Shown piece by piece: positions 18,091 through 27,061 of a DNA stretch of 64,000 nucleotides. Source of the DNA: Halieaceae bacterium. GTDB lineage: Bacteria > Pseudomonadota > Gammaproteobacteria > Pseudomonadales > Halieaceae. The position numbers and the translations under genes are program-made. The DNA lies in contig CACOYM010000006.1 in NCBI GenBank assembly GCA_902631395.1, positions 60,833-124,832 of the forward strand. The letters run 5' to 3'. A model generated the notes under the pieces. That model worked only from the letters and a program-made list of their open reading frames with translations, made no database searches and was not told the origin of the DNA. How positions within the stretch are numbered: position 1 is the first letter of the stretch; each line of letters starts with the position of its first letter.

Positions 18091-18165
18091 TTAGATCACG
18101 GCCACAGCCATGACTACTAGCACGGTGGCGGCGGTCACAATCGAGTAAGTATCTGACGTGGTCAT
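18091..18165 (-). CDS. Very small hydrophobic protein (24 aa), candidate
   Basis: A frame of 24 codons from the ATG at 18165, preceded by GGAGGAGCAATATT, a near-consensus ribosome binding site at suitable spacing. It starts MTTSDTYSIVTAATVLVV and continues as an unbroken hydrophobic run ending in VAVI, so it would be one short transmembrane helix. Size and shape resemble small membrane regulators or the KdpF class, but no kdp or other partner gene is adjacent. Identity unknown. Confidence 0.45.
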   Translation of the reverse strand: MTTSDTYSIVTAATVLVVMAVAVI

Positions 18166-18372
18166 AATATTGCTCCTCCACCTAAATGACGGGTGAGCAG
18201 ACCGAAGTTATCCCAACTCCTGCAGTGCATTATCTCTATCTCCCGCACATCCCAGTGAGCGACAGGATTTTTGTCGACACGTGCGCCTCCCCCTGAGTGT
18301 GCGGTGCCCTATTTGCTGCGCATCTTTCTATGGTGTTTGATGCCCACATGAATTTTTGAGGAGCAGTGAACG

Positions 18373-19125
18373 ATGCGACTAACCGGGATGAAATGCGCCG
18401 TAACTGGCGGCGCTAGTGGTATTGGCGCGGCAACAGTCAAGCGTTTTGCTGCGGAGGGCGCGCAGGTGTGTATTTTGGATCGCGATGTGGCCGCCGCGCA
18501 GACCTTGGCAGAGAAGATGGGTGGGGATCACTTCGCTCTCGAGCTCGACGTGCGGTTCGAGGCGGCAGTCGAGCAGGCCGCCGCCAGTGTCTATACACGC
18601 TGGGGACCTCTTGATGTGCTGGTGAATAATGCCGGCTCCGAACTCAATAAGACTTACAATGAGACAACTGTCGAAGAGTGGGACAAGGTACTTGATACCG
18701 ACCTGAAGGGCCCGTGGCTTCTTTGCAAACACTTCGTGCCCCCTATGGTAGAGCGTGGCTCCGGTAGTGTGATCAATATTTCTTCTTTAAACGGGTTGGT
18801 GGGATTTCCACTTTCTACGGCTTACGGCAGTGCTAAGGGAGGACTCGTCGTGTTTACGCGAGACATGGCCATCGAATTGGCGACCACGGGCGTGCGAATC
18901 AACTGCGTCTGTCCGGGCGTGATCGAGACGCCGATGATGGAGCGCTGGACCGACCTGATGCCAGACAAAGACGAGGCCAAAGCTATGCTTCGCGGTGTAA
19001 TGCCCATTGGTCGCATGGGTGCGGCTGAGGAGGTCGCAGGTGCCGTGCTATTTTTCGCCTCGCCCGACTCAAGCCTTTGCCAGGGTTCTGTGCTCTGCGT
19101 CGACGGTGGCTTCACTGCGCAATAG
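18373..19125 (+). CDS. Short-chain dehydrogenase/reductase (SDR)
   Basis: 250 residues, classical SDR. The cofactor loop is TGGASGIGAA (residues about 11-20); NNAG lies at about 88; the catalytic triad is Ser in INISSLNG and Tyr/Lys in AYGSAKGG. The C-terminus has CPGVIETPMM and the closing LCVDGGFTAQ. An Asp after the second beta-strand (ILDRD) favours NAD over NADP. The substrate is unknown. GAGGAG lies about 10 nt before the ATG at 18373. An exported protein gene follows 60 bp downstream. Confidence 0.9.
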   Translation: MRLTGMKCAVTGGASGIGAATVKRFAAEGAQVCILDRDVAAAQTLAEKMGGDHFALELDVRFEAAVEQAAASVYTRWGPLDVLVNNAGSELNKTYNETTVEEWDKVLDTDLKGPWLLCKHFVPPMVERGSGSVINISSLNGLVGFPLSTAYGSAKGGLVVFTRDMAIELATTGVRINCVCPGVIETPMMERWTDLMPDKDEAKAMLRGVMPIGRMGAAEEVAGAVLFFASPDSSLCQGSVLCVDGGFTAQ

Positions 19126-19184
19126 AGACCTGCAAGGTTGGATGGCATGGCGAGCGGGCAGTCTTACAAAGGGAGGGAGAAACA

Positions 19185-19919
19185 GTGAGCAAGGTATCTA
19201 TATGGTTAGTCGCAGGATCCTTTTGCTGGCTTACAATGGTACAGCCCACTTTTGCAGGCTCTTTCGCTGACACCGTGGACGCTTATGGTGGCCCCGCAGC
19301 CTTCGACATTATTTTGGTGCAAGACTGTTCAGTTCTCGATCACAGCGCAGGCGCGTCGTTGGATCAGGCATACAACGCCAAGCTCTGTTCTGCGGATGAA
19401 GAATCTGCCCTTACTGATGTCACGGGCTTGCTGCACTCGAAGGGGTTTAACAGTGTCCAAATCGCACTATCCACTACCGGTGCGCAAGTTCGACCCGACT
19501 CAAGTAAAAGTGCTTCGGACATTCGTGATATTTACGCAGATCCCGGCTTATCAGAGACCGCACGAGAAGCTTATATAGCGACTTTGAGACGCATTGCGCG
19601 GGGTATTGATGTTGATGCCGAGGCTTATCAACTGCGTGCGAAGGAACTTGCTGCGCTGGGTTTGGCAGAGAATCAGGTGGTGATCTTCGTGGTTACCGAT
19701 GGACAGCGCGTCGCGGCGGCAGAGAGCATTGCGCAAGGTGTCGCCACTACAGTACTGACGATGGGTTGGTTGACTGCTTGGGAAGCGTCTGGTTTTTTTA
19801 CACTGGCAACTGCTATTGACGCCAGCGGTTCCGTAGCGTGGTACGGATATCGCGGCCCGTACTCCGTCTCCGGTCCCGAGGCTTACCGCAAAATGATCAC
19901 GTCGGTGTTTGAGTTATGA
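19185..19919 (+). CDS. Exported protein of unknown function
   Basis: 244 residues from a GTG at 19185, chosen because GGGAGGGAG lies about 8 nt upstream; the frame is open further left. The N-terminus is a signal peptide (VSIWLVAGSFCWLTMVQPTFA-like, cleavage after FAG). The mature protein has DIILVQDCSVLDHSAGASL and a helix-rich middle, and ends with segments around VVTDGQRVAAAESIAQGV. There is no family that I recognise. It follows the SDR gene on the same strand and may be co-transcribed. Confidence 0.6.
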   Translation: MSKVSIWLVAGSFCWLTMVQPTFAGSFADTVDAYGGPAAFDIILVQDCSVLDHSAGASLDQAYNAKLCSADEESALTDVTGLLHSKGFNSVQIALSTTGAQVRPDSSKSASDIRDIYADPGLSETAREAYIATLRRIARGIDVDAEAYQLRAKELAALGLAENQVVIFVVTDGQRVAAAESIAQGVATTVLTMGWLTAWEASGFFTLATAIDASGSVAWYGYRGPYSVSGPEAYRKMITSVFEL

Positions 19920-19936
19920 GTGAATAGGCGCCCGCG

Positions 19937-21115
19937 CTAGCCAAGCACGCCATCTTCTTTAAGTGCCTCAACACGATTGGGCTCGAGTCCGAACGACCTT
20001 AACACCGACTCTGTGTGCTCGCCGTGAGAGGGGGCAGGTCGGGAGGGGGACAGCCGCTTCCCGCCGAAGCGCGGTGGCGCTTTAACGATACGCATCCTTC
20101 CCAAATGCGGGTGATCAACGATTCCGATACTGCCGTTGGCCTCGAGCTGTTCTTGTGCCAGCACTTCGTCACGCGTAAGGCATTTGGCGCAGGGCACTTC
20201 AACCTCCCGAAGGAGCGTTAGTAGCTCGTCGCTCGTAAACTCCATACACTTTTCGGAGACCAGCTCTCGAAAGATATGCAAATTTTCAACGAGCTTTTTC
20301 ATGCTGTTAAACCGGTCATCATGAAGCAAATGCAGCAACCCAATCGCACTCAACATGCGCTCCTGCATCTCCTGATTGGCGGCCGCCACAGTAATGCCGC
20401 CGTCCTTGGTCGGAGTGAGGTCATAGAGAATGTCGATCAGCAGGCCGCCATGAATTACGTCGTCATCGAGCAAAGCATGATTTTGAAAGCCGTCGGGGAA
20501 CATAAAAAACAGCCCTGAATCGAGCATAGACAGGTCGATAAACTGTCCTACTCCGGAGCGCTCTCGAGCAAACAGCGCGCTAGTTACTGCTTGGCAGGCG
20601 GTATATCCGGTGATCTTGTCGCAGAGCAGGGAGCGGATAAAAGCGGGGGAGGCGTCGCTTCCTTGTGTTGCGGCCATGCCTGAGTGCGCTTGGATAATAG
20701 GGTCGTATGCGGGCGCACGCCTCAGTGGTCCTTCAGTACCAAAGCCCGAGATCGCCATGTAGATGAGTTTGGGGTTCAGAGCACCGAGCGAGTTATAGCC
20801 TAGGCCAAGTGTTTCCATAGTCCCGGGCCGAAAATTATGAATCACCACATCGATCTCGGGCGCGAGCTCGAGAATGACTTTCTGGCCTGCTTCACTCTTT
20901 AAATCGAGCTTGATGGACTCCTTGCCGCGATTGCAGCCTGCAAACAACGAGGAGATATCGCCTTTACGGGTGCCGACATAACGCATCGGGTCACCCGTGT
21001 CACAAGCTTCGACTTTGATCACTCGCGCGCCTTGCTCGGCTAAAATCATGCTCGCGAGTGCCGCTGTAATCATGGTGGAAAACTCAAGAATGGTGATCCC
21101 TTGCAATGGTTTCAT
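19937..21115 (-). CDS. Class III CoA transferase (CaiB/BaiF family)
   Basis: 392 residues. It begins MKPLQGITILEFSTMITAAL, followed by GARVIKVE and NRGKESIKLDLKSEAGQ, then VVIHNFRPGTMETLGLGY, all typical of formyl-CoA:oxalate / carnitine CoA-transferase relatives. The catalytic Asp is expected in QFIDLSMLDSGL. The family moves CoA between carboxylic acids such as alpha-methylacyl, carnitine or succinyl derivatives; the substrate here is not evident. It is convergent with the exported protein gene and has a 620-bp region upstream. Confidence 0.9.
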   Translation of the reverse strand: MKPLQGITILEFSTMITAALASMILAEQGARVIKVEACDTGDPMRYVGTRKGDISSLFAGCNRGKESIKLDLKSEAGQKVILELAPEIDVVIHNFRPGTMETLGLGYNSLGALNPKLIYMAISGFGTEGPLRRAPAYDPIIQAHSGMAATQGSDASPAFIRSLLCDKITGYTACQAVTSALFARERSGVGQFIDLSMLDSGLFFMFPDGFQNHALLDDDVIHGGLLIDILYDLTPTKDGGITVAAANQEMQERMLSAIGLLHLLHDDRFNSMKKLVENLHIFRELVSEKCMEFTSDELLTLLREVEVPCAKCLTRDEVLAQEQLEANGSIGIVDHPHLGRMRIVKAPPRFGGKRLSPSRPAPSHGEHTESVLRSFGLEPNRVEALKEDGVLG

Positions 21116-21734
21116 ATCCGCTCCTCGATGGTCAGTTGGCTCGGTTGAGTCTATGGTTCTGGGCCCTGGTTAGAACTTGCGTAGGCTGCTGCGATGTACC
21201 TCTTAACCTAGGCGCTAAAGTGGCTAAAGGCAACGCTGCCTGCGCTAGTGCATAAGGCATCCGAATGCGATGCTTTCTCGCTAAGAACGCTCAGCTGCGC
21301 GCGTTGAACTGGGGTTAGCATGATTATCGACCGCGCCCTTATGGCTATCTTTTATCGTGACACCCCCCGGATACGCTCTCTAGGGCGGCACTATGCGCAT
21401 CAGTGACATAAGTGGTGCGCTTGGTGACCCTGAAAACAGGGTTATCCTTGTCAGTGACGTAATCCATCGGTATGAAGTCTTTAGCGCATCATAGACATCG
21501 GTTTCGTATCTGATGATTGAGTCTTAAAACGGGATATTTTTCGTGGAAATGGAGTAACAGCGTTAACACCTTCCTCCTAATTGTCGGCATAGCTACAGTA
21601 AGGCGCACTTGGCACTTGCTACTCGTTATTGCTTCCCTAGGCCCAGCAAGAAATATTTTTTTTTCCAAGGCATCCAAATATCTCTATCGTGCATAAAAAG
21701 GCCAATAAACATCGCAATTTAGGCGGCTTTTGAC
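21116..21734. other. About 620 bp between divergent CoA transferase and tdh
   Basis: No gene that I can support. One frame of 33 codons at 21393-21494 (+) has AGGGCGG before its ATG and reads MRISDISGALGDPENRVIL at its start; it could be a remnant or chance. The region must carry the tdh-kbl promoter. I do not recognise a riboswitch. Confidence 0.45.
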
Positions 21735-22769
21735 ATGAAAGCGTTGGTGAAAAAAGAGGCCACTGAGGGTCTGTGGCTTGAAGATGTCCCGATCCCGGAA
21801 GTGGGTGGCAATGACGTTCTCATCAAAGTACACAAAACCGCGATCTGCGGCACCGACATACACATTTATAACTGGGATGACTGGGCGCAGAAAACAATTC
21901 AAACACCCATGACAGCTGGGCATGAATATGCGGGTGAGATCGTAGAGTTAGGCGCGAATGTGACAGGTCTGCAGGTGGGCGATATCGTCTCAGGTGAGGG
22001 CCACATTGTTTGCGAGCGTTGCCGAAACTGTCTGGCAGGTCGCCGCCATCTTTGCCCTTACACGCAGGGTGTGGGTGTTAATCGTGATGGTGCCTTCGCT
22101 GAGTACGTCGTCATTCCCGCCACAAACGTGTTCCGACCCAGTGTTTATCTGCCGACGGATCTGTTGAGCATTTTCGATCCCTATGGCAACGCCGTGCATA
22201 CGGCGCTGTCCTTTAACATGGTTGGTGAGGATGTAATTATCACGGGGGCTGGTCCGATCGGTATCATGGCGTCGATGGTGGCGGGGCACTGCGGAGCGCG
22301 CAATGTCATTCTCACCGACGTTAACGAATACCGACTGGATCTTGCAAAGCGCATTGTGCCGAAGGTGCAGCCCATTAACGTTGCCAAGCAGGAAATCACT
22401 CGCAATTTTATGGAGAGCCTCGGGATTTTAGAGGGCTTTGATGTCTGTTTGGAGATGTCAGGCTCCCCGACTGCTTTCCGAGATGTACTCAGTAAGATGA
22501 TCAACGGCGGCAACATAGCAATGTTGGGAATCATGCCTGACGAAACTGGGATCCCCTGGACAGATGTCGTGTTCAAAGGCCTCAACATCAAAGGTATTTA
22601 TGGTCGTGAGATGTACGAGACTTGGTACAAGATGGTCATGATGATTCAGAGCGGACTCCCGATTGAGCGCATCATTACCCATCGGCTTCAATATTCCGAA
22701 TTTCAGGAGGGCTTCGACATCATGCGCTCTGGACAATCGGGCAAAGTGATTCTGGATTGGAAGGATTGA
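21735..22769 (+). CDS. tdh: L-threonine 3-dehydrogenase
   Basis: Oxidises threonine to 2-amino-3-ketobutyrate with NAD. 344 residues, as in E. coli Tdh (341). Zinc medium-chain dehydrogenase: [19 protein letters not shown] (catalytic Zn Cys and substrate region), [12 protein letters not shown], the structural zinc cysteines in [14 protein letters not shown], and Rossmann [15 protein letters not shown] lies about 8 nt before the ATG. kbl begins 1 nt after the stop, so the two form a translationally linked operon for threonine to glycine plus acetyl-CoA. Confidence 0.97.
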   Translation: MKALVKKEATEGLWLEDVPIPEVGGNDVLIKVHKTAICGTDIHIYNWDDWAQKTIQTPMTAGHEYAGEIVELGANVTGLQVGDIVSGEGHIVCERCRNCLAGRRHLCPYTQGVGVNRDGAFAEYVVIPATNVFRPSVYLPTDLLSIFDPYGNAVHTALSFNMVGEDVIITGAGPIGIMASMVAGHCGARNVILTDVNEYRLDLAKRIVPKVQPINVAKQEITRNFMESLGILEGFDVCLEMSGSPTAFRDVLSKMINGGNIAMLGIMPDETGIPWTDVVFKGLNIKGIYGREMYETWYKMVMMIQSGLPIERIITHRLQYSEFQEGFDIMRSGQSGKVILDWKD

Positions 22770-22770
22770 T

Positions 22771-23964
22771 ATGAGTTACCTCGCCGCCAAAGACAGCTTC
22801 GCCGCTGAAATCGCCGAAATAAAAGCGGCTGGATTGTGGAAAACCGAGCGCGTAATTGCGTCTGACCAGAAAAACGACATTACCCTCGCGGGTGGCACCA
22901 ACGTGATTAACATGTGCGCCAACAATTATTTGGGGCTCGCGAATAACGCCGAAGTCATGCAGGCTGCGAGTGACAGCTTGAGCCAGTGGGGCTTCGGGGC
23001 GGCTTCAGTGCGCTTTATTTGCGGCACGCAAGGGATTCACAAAACCCTGGAGCAGCGGGTCAGTCGCTTCTTGGGCATGGAAGACACGATTCTTTATGCG
23101 GCTTGTTTCGATGCTAATACCGGACTCTTTGAGACGATCCTCGGACCTGAGGATGCGGTCATCTCGGATGAGTTGAACCACGCATCAATCATCGACGGCG
23201 TGAGATTATGCAAAGCGTCGCGCTACCGTTATGGCAACAACGACATGGTAGATCTTGAAGCCAAACTTAAAGAGGCGCGAGAGGCCGGTGCCAGGCGGAT
23301 TCTGATTACCACAGACGGGGTGTTCTCAATGGATGGCACCGTCGCACAACTGGACGCCATCTGTGACCTGGCTGATCAATATGGCGCGATGGTGCACCAT
23401 GATGATTGCCACGCCACGGGCTTCATGGGTGACGAGGGCCGAGGTGTTCACGAGTACCGTGGGGTCATGGACCGTGTAGACATTATCACAGGCACCTTCG
23501 GAAAAGCGCTGGGCGGTGGTTCAGGTGGGTTCACCTCTGGGCGTCAGGAGATCATTGATATCCTCCGCCAGCGTTCTCGCCCTTACCTGTTTTCTAACAC
23601 GCTGGCGCCCGCAATTTGCGCTGCCACATTAAAAGTACTCGATATGCTGGAGTCTTCCACGGCCCTCCGCGATTTACTTCACGAAAATACGAGGTACTTT
23701 CGAGAGCAGATGCAAGCCAATGGCTTTGAGGTGCCAGAGGGAGAGCATCCCATCGTGCCGGTGATGCTAGGTGACGCTGTTGTTGCGCAAAAAATGTCTG
23801 AGCGGCTACTCGAGCTTGGGATTTATGCGATCGGATTCTTCTACCCTGTTGTGCCCCAAGGCAAGGCCAGAATTCGCGTGCAGATTTCAGCCGGTCATAC
23901 TCGCGATGATCTCGATAAGGCCGTCGCCGCTTTCGCGAAGGCGCACAGTGACATGGCTGCATGA
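22771..23964 (+). CDS. kbl: Glycine C-acetyltransferase (2-amino-3-ketobutyrate CoA ligase)
   Basis: PLP enzyme that cleaves 2-amino-3-ketobutyrate with CoA to glycine and acetyl-CoA. 397 residues, the standard Kbl length (398). Features: [34 protein letters not shown], the DGVFSMDG segment, [10 protein letters not shown], and the PLP lysine in [11 protein letters not shown]. It completes the threonine pathway with tdh, which ends 1 nt upstream; the gene order tdh-kbl is the reverse of E. coli. Confidence 0.97.
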   Translation: MSYLAAKDSFAAEIAEIKAAGLWKTERVIASDQKNDITLAGGTNVINMCANNYLGLANNAEVMQAASDSLSQWGFGAASVRFICGTQGIHKTLEQRVSRFLGMEDTILYAACFDANTGLFETILGPEDAVISDELNHASIIDGVRLCKASRYRYGNNDMVDLEAKLKEAREAGARRILITTDGVFSMDGTVAQLDAICDLADQYGAMVHHDDCHATGFMGDEGRGVHEYRGVMDRVDIITGTFGKALGGGSGGFTSGRQEIIDILRQRSRPYLFSNTLAPAICAATLKVLDMLESSTALRDLLHENTRYFREQMQANGFEVPEGEHPIVPVMLGDAVVAQKMSERLLELGIYAIGFFYPVVPQGKARIRVQISAGHTRDDLDKAVAAFAKAHSDMAA

Positions 23965-24063
23965 ACTTTTGAGGCTGGCAGCGTAGATCGTAAGGAACAT
24001 GCGGTCAGTTCCGATGGCACTGGCATCGAACTAGTTAGCCACGAGACGCCCTAGGATCGAGAA

Positions 24064-24234
24064 TTAGGCTGCCTGCCAACAAGGCTCACTCATATCGTCA
24101 ACGGCCATAGTGCCAAAGACATTTCCGTTATCACCCAGAATTTCATAAATGGGTCCTTCGCTATGTGGGCGCAAACTGAATAAGGAAAATACATTTGTGT
24201 CGCCATGGGCCTCGGGTAGGTAGTTGATGCTCAA
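24064..24234 (-). pseudogene. Possible gene remnant or small protein (56 codons)
   Basis: A minus-strand frame ending at 24064 has a protein-like composition: segments SINYLPEAHGDTNVFS and GPIYEILGDNGNVFGTMAV, and a Trp/Cys-containing tail. The only start is a TTG at 24234 with no ribosome binding site, and the frame is closed by a stop about 13 codons further upstream. It could be the 3' end of a decayed gene. I do not recognise it. Confidence 0.25.
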
Positions 24235-24928
24235 TTTTGACGAAAAATAATTGAAATACGGCGACGTTTATGTGGACTGCGAATTTTTCATTTGCGGAAA
24301 ATTTAAAAAGTACATCAAAAATTTTGGCGGTCTCGTCTGCCTCCAGTAATTAAAAGCACACGTGTTCTGCGTCTGATAATTGGCGCCAAGTGATTGTGTT
24401 TTCATCGCGAGATTGCGTATCCAGCATTGGTATCCCTTTTTTGTTGCTTCTCCTTTACCCATAACGCAAAGCCTTTTATTGCGCTGGGTCGTTTTGCGGT
24501 CTTCTTGGCGTAATCGATCAAGTGTTCGGCGCTCCAAGCGCACCCCCTGTAAAGAGGCTCTTGATAATGAGAAGGATCTCGTTTGGCAGATACCCTGTTC
24601 GTGAAATAAACCTCAGAGGGTCGTATTGCGGAAAATCTCGATGCCACGAAGGGCTTGCTCAGAGGGATGGGGAAATGGATTTTGTTGCGAAGCCTAACGA
24701 CAAAAGGATGTTGACGCCATGTCGGATTAACTGCGATTGTCGTGGCTTCATCAGAGCAATCAAGATCCGCAGGTATTCCGGTATCGGAACCACTCTTGTA
24801 GTAGGTGATGGCGAGCGTGCTACGCCGAATTTTGGGATTCGCCGTCAAGTCGGCCAGCAGGGGCCACCTTGCCCATATCCGCAAGGCATTTCATTATGCA
24901 CTCATTAGTGACAAGAGACGCAAAGTTC
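24235..24928. other. About 700 bp without a supported gene
   Basis: Several overlapping frames (for example 24402-24884 minus, 160 codons) are open, but none has family features, a signal peptide or a convincing ribosome binding site, and they overlap each other on both strands. I see no repeat or RNA gene. Confidence 0.45.
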
Positions 24929-25063
24929 ATGGACGAATCCGATCAGCAATCTTCCGGGCAACGCGCCAAATGGCGAGGCCGCATTGAGGTTTCAGTGTTA
25001 ATAGTGGGTGGACTGATTCTGCTGATACCCACGCTTGCAGTGCTGATGGCTAGTGTCAACTGA
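24929..25063 (+). CDS. Small single-pass membrane protein (44 aa)
   Basis: Begins MDESDQQSSGQRAKWRGRIE, then one hydrophobic helix (VLIVGGLILLIPTLAVLM) and ends at 25063. The N-terminus is polar and basic, predicting an inner-membrane helix with the N-terminus in the cytoplasm. A GTG at 24908 could add seven residues. The stop overlaps the GTG start of the DUF938 methyltransferase by 11 bp, which argues that the frame is real and translationally coupled. Function unknown. Confidence 0.5.
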   Translation: MDESDQQSSGQRAKWRGRIEVSVLIVGGLILLIPTLAVLMASVN

Positions 25064-25682
25064 TCCGGTCAGCAAGTGCTTCGCGCCCGCCACTGAGCGC
25101 AATCGCGACCCTATTCTTTCTGTCCTTCTGGCTCATCTTCCTCCCAGCGGCACTGTGCTAGAGGTTTCTTCCGGCACCGGGCAGCATGCCGCACACTTCG
25201 CGGCTCAGCTACCACATTTGTGGTGGCAACCCACTGACGTGGGTATAACGAATTTGGCATCAATTGCTGCTTGGAGAGACGAGGCAAATGCGCCCAATCT
25301 TTTGGCGCCGAAAGCATTGGACGTTCTGGATACAACGTGGTGGGTGGAGCAAGCAATGCTCCCGGAGCCAGTCTCGGCCATCGTGAATATCAATATGGTG
25401 CATATCGTGCCTTGGTCTTGTTGTGAGGCGCTGTTCCTCGGCTCGTTTCGAGTGCTGGGTTCAGGCTGTCCATTGCTTTTGTATGGACCCTTTAAGCAGG
25501 GAGGGCAACACACGGCGCCCTCCAACTCAGCTTTTGATGCGCATTTGAGATCGCAGGATTCACGCTGGGGCGTGCGGGACGTCGAGGCTGTTATCGATAC
25601 GGCAGTTGAAAGTGGGTTTGAATATCAAACGGACATACTTATGCCGGCCAACAACTTGATGTTGCTGTTTCGTCGTGGGTAG
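25053..25682 (+). CDS. DUF938 SAM-dependent methyltransferase-like protein
   Basis: 209 residues of the DUF938 family: the N-terminal FAPATERNRDPIL, the SAM-binding VLEVSSGTGQHAAHFA (about residues 35-50), INMVHIVPW and the LLYGPFKQGGQHTAPSN signature. Related proteins are annotated as class I methyltransferases; the substrate is unknown. The start is a GTG overlapping the upstream small membrane gene, and the stop overlaps the next gene by 8 bp, so three genes are tightly packed. Confidence 0.85.
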   Translation: MSTDPVSKCFAPATERNRDPILSVLLAHLPPSGTVLEVSSGTGQHAAHFAAQLPHLWWQPTDVGITNLASIAAWRDEANAPNLLAPKALDVLDTTWWVEQAMLPEPVSAIVNINMVHIVPWSCCEALFLGSFRVLGSGCPLLLYGPFKQGGQHTAPSNSAFDAHLRSQDSRWGVRDVEAVIDTAVESGFEYQTDILMPANNLMLLFRRG

Positions 25683-25959
25683 AGCTTACCGTTTGCTCGC
25701 CTGGGCCAACTTTGCACTGATGGTTGCGGCAGTGCTGAAATTCATGCCCATTTTGGTGTCGCTCGCCCACGGCTTTGCACTGACGACGGAACAAATTGAT
25801 GCAGGGTTGGGCGCTGATCGTGTTTGGGCGCTGGATTTAATCTCGGATACGCCTTACCTACTAATGGTGTGGGGCGCAATTGCAGCGTGGCTGCAACATC
25901 GCACGGGTCTTAATCTGTTGCTGCCCTGGCGTGTGTCGCTCGATGAAACTGCCTGTTAA
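25675..25959 (+). CDS. Small membrane protein, unknown function
   Basis: 94 residues from a GTG at 25675 that overlaps the DUF938 stop by 8 bp. Two hydrophobic segments: about residues 5-32 (LLAWANFALMVAAVLKFMP) and 58-75 (YLLMVWGAIAAWLQH). The overlap suggests co-translation with the DUF938 gene. I do not recognise the family. Confidence 0.55.
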   Translation: MGRAYRLLAWANFALMVAAVLKFMPILVSLAHGFALTTEQIDAGLGADRVWALDLISDTPYLLMVWGAIAAWLQHRTGLNLLLPWRVSLDETAC

Positions 25960-26015
25960 ACGGCGTCGCCGGGATAGTCACGGGATAAGATTGCGCCCAT
26001 AAGTAGAAGCTTTAG

Positions 26016-26383
26016 ATGGCAACGATACTTTTGGTGGTGGCTGCGTTCATTGCTTTTGGGGGTGCCATTTTTCACGGCTATTCTGGCAGCAAGATATACA
26101 TGGACAACTACAGAGGCAGCAATCTCTCGCCGCGGACTCAATCCTTGAGCCTCCTTTCCTGGCAGATGTTTACGGTTTTTTACTAGTAAGTGGCGCCACG
26201 CTGTTAATGGTCGCTGTGAGCCCGGAGCTGGCGCTGATGAGTTATCCCATTTTGCTGGGGAACGGCATGGGTTCGGTCATATTTCTTTGGCTAAGCCTGA
26301 CCGGTCAAGTCGGACTCATTAAATTGCCCGGGATGTATATGATGTTCTCGACTGCGGTGCTGGGATCGGTCGGGTTGCCCTAG
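26016..26383 (+). pseudogene. Membrane protein gene broken by a frameshift in a T-run
   Basis: From the ATG at 26016 the frame encodes 56 residues (MATILLVVAAFIAFGGAIFH...SWQMFTVFY) and stops at 26184-26186. A second frame, offset by one base, continues from a run of six T residues near 26175-26180 to a stop at 26381-26383 with hydrophobic, protein-like sequence (LLVSGATLLMVAVSPELAL, GNGMGSVIFLWLSLTG). One additional T in the run would join them into a 122-residue protein with about four membrane segments. This is a real frameshift mutation, an assembly error, or less likely recoding: the heptamer does not fit the canonical -1 slippery pattern in this frame. Family unknown. Confidence 0.6.
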
Positions 26384-26486
26384 CAAAGCGATTGCAACAC
26401 CAATTCGCTGTCTTCGATAAGAAGACGAGGATGAGGCCAACAGTACGATGCAATAATACTGAGGTGTTGCCCTAGAGGATGGACGA

Positions 26487-26834
26487 ATGATTATTGTGGT
26501 AGCAGCTTTGGAGTTCGCGAGTCAGGCTGATCGTGACGAAGCGGTAAGGTTGACTGCTGATGTGCAGCGGCTAACTCGAGAGCAGGAGCCAGGCTGTCAT
26601 GACTACTGTTTTGGCCCGGACCCCGCCATCGCCACGCGGATGCAGGTCTATGAGCTATGGGAGGATAGCGATAGCCTGGCCGCGCATTTTCAGCATCCAC
26701 TCTATGATCGCATGGCGAGCCTGCTTCAGGGGGTGGGCATTGTTAGCAGCAGTAACCAAGCTTACTTGATAGAGCGGGGCGAATCTGTTTATACCGAGGA
26801 CGGAGAAAAAAGGACCGGTTTCTTTCTGGACTGA
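26487..26834 (+). CDS. Antibiotic biosynthesis monooxygenase (ABM) domain protein
   Basis: 115 residues with the dimeric ferredoxin-like ABM fold: IIVVAALEFASQADRDEAV at the N-terminus, LTREQEPGCHDYCFGPDP, and VYELWEDSDSLAAHFQHP, the usual E.W.d...l..H motif. Members are cofactor-independent monooxygenases, haem-degrading enzymes or uncharacterised (YgiN-like). The substrate is not evident. The ATG at 26487 has AGAGGA about 10 nt before it. Confidence 0.82.
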   Translation: MIIVVAALEFASQADRDEAVRLTADVQRLTREQEPGCHDYCFGPDPAIATRMQVYELWEDSDSLAAHFQHPLYDRMASLLQGVGIVSSSNQAYLIERGESVYTEDGEKRTGFFLD

Positions 26835-26991
26835 CCGAATTGGCTGCTCCACTTTCGAGCGTCACGGTACATTTTCCCTGTGGCGTGATTGGCCCAAGCA
26901 CTGCGGGTAACCGTATGATTCACCGAACTCCTCCACTTAACTTTTTCACCTACCCTAGGCACTGTGTCTCATGACCAGTGAGTGAGTGGGT

Positions 26992-27008
26992 TCATCAGTA
27001 GGTGATGA
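26992..27008. promoter_or_regulatory. Inverted repeat upstream of EamA transporter gene
   Basis: TCATCA and TGATGA, perfect 6-bp arms with a 5-bp spacer, end about 53 bp before the transporter start. The position suits an operator; no regulator gene is adjacent. Confidence 0.3.
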
Positions 27009-27061
27009 ATGAGTATTTGCTCGTAGCCGACACGCCGCCTGTTTCGAAACCCTAGAACTTC

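Noticed and set aside
21116..21734. A riboswitch or attenuator leader before tdh-kbl
   Set aside because: No conserved riboswitch core, leader peptide rich in threonine or glycine, or terminator hairpin could be found.
24402..24884. A 160-codon minus-strand frame in the gap after kbl
   Set aside because: It overlaps other open frames on both strands, has no ribosome binding site, and shows no family motif.
26170..26186. A programmed frameshift in the membrane protein at 26.0 kb
   Set aside because: The reading phase of the T-run does not fit the X XXY YYZ rule, so deletion or sequencing error is preferred.
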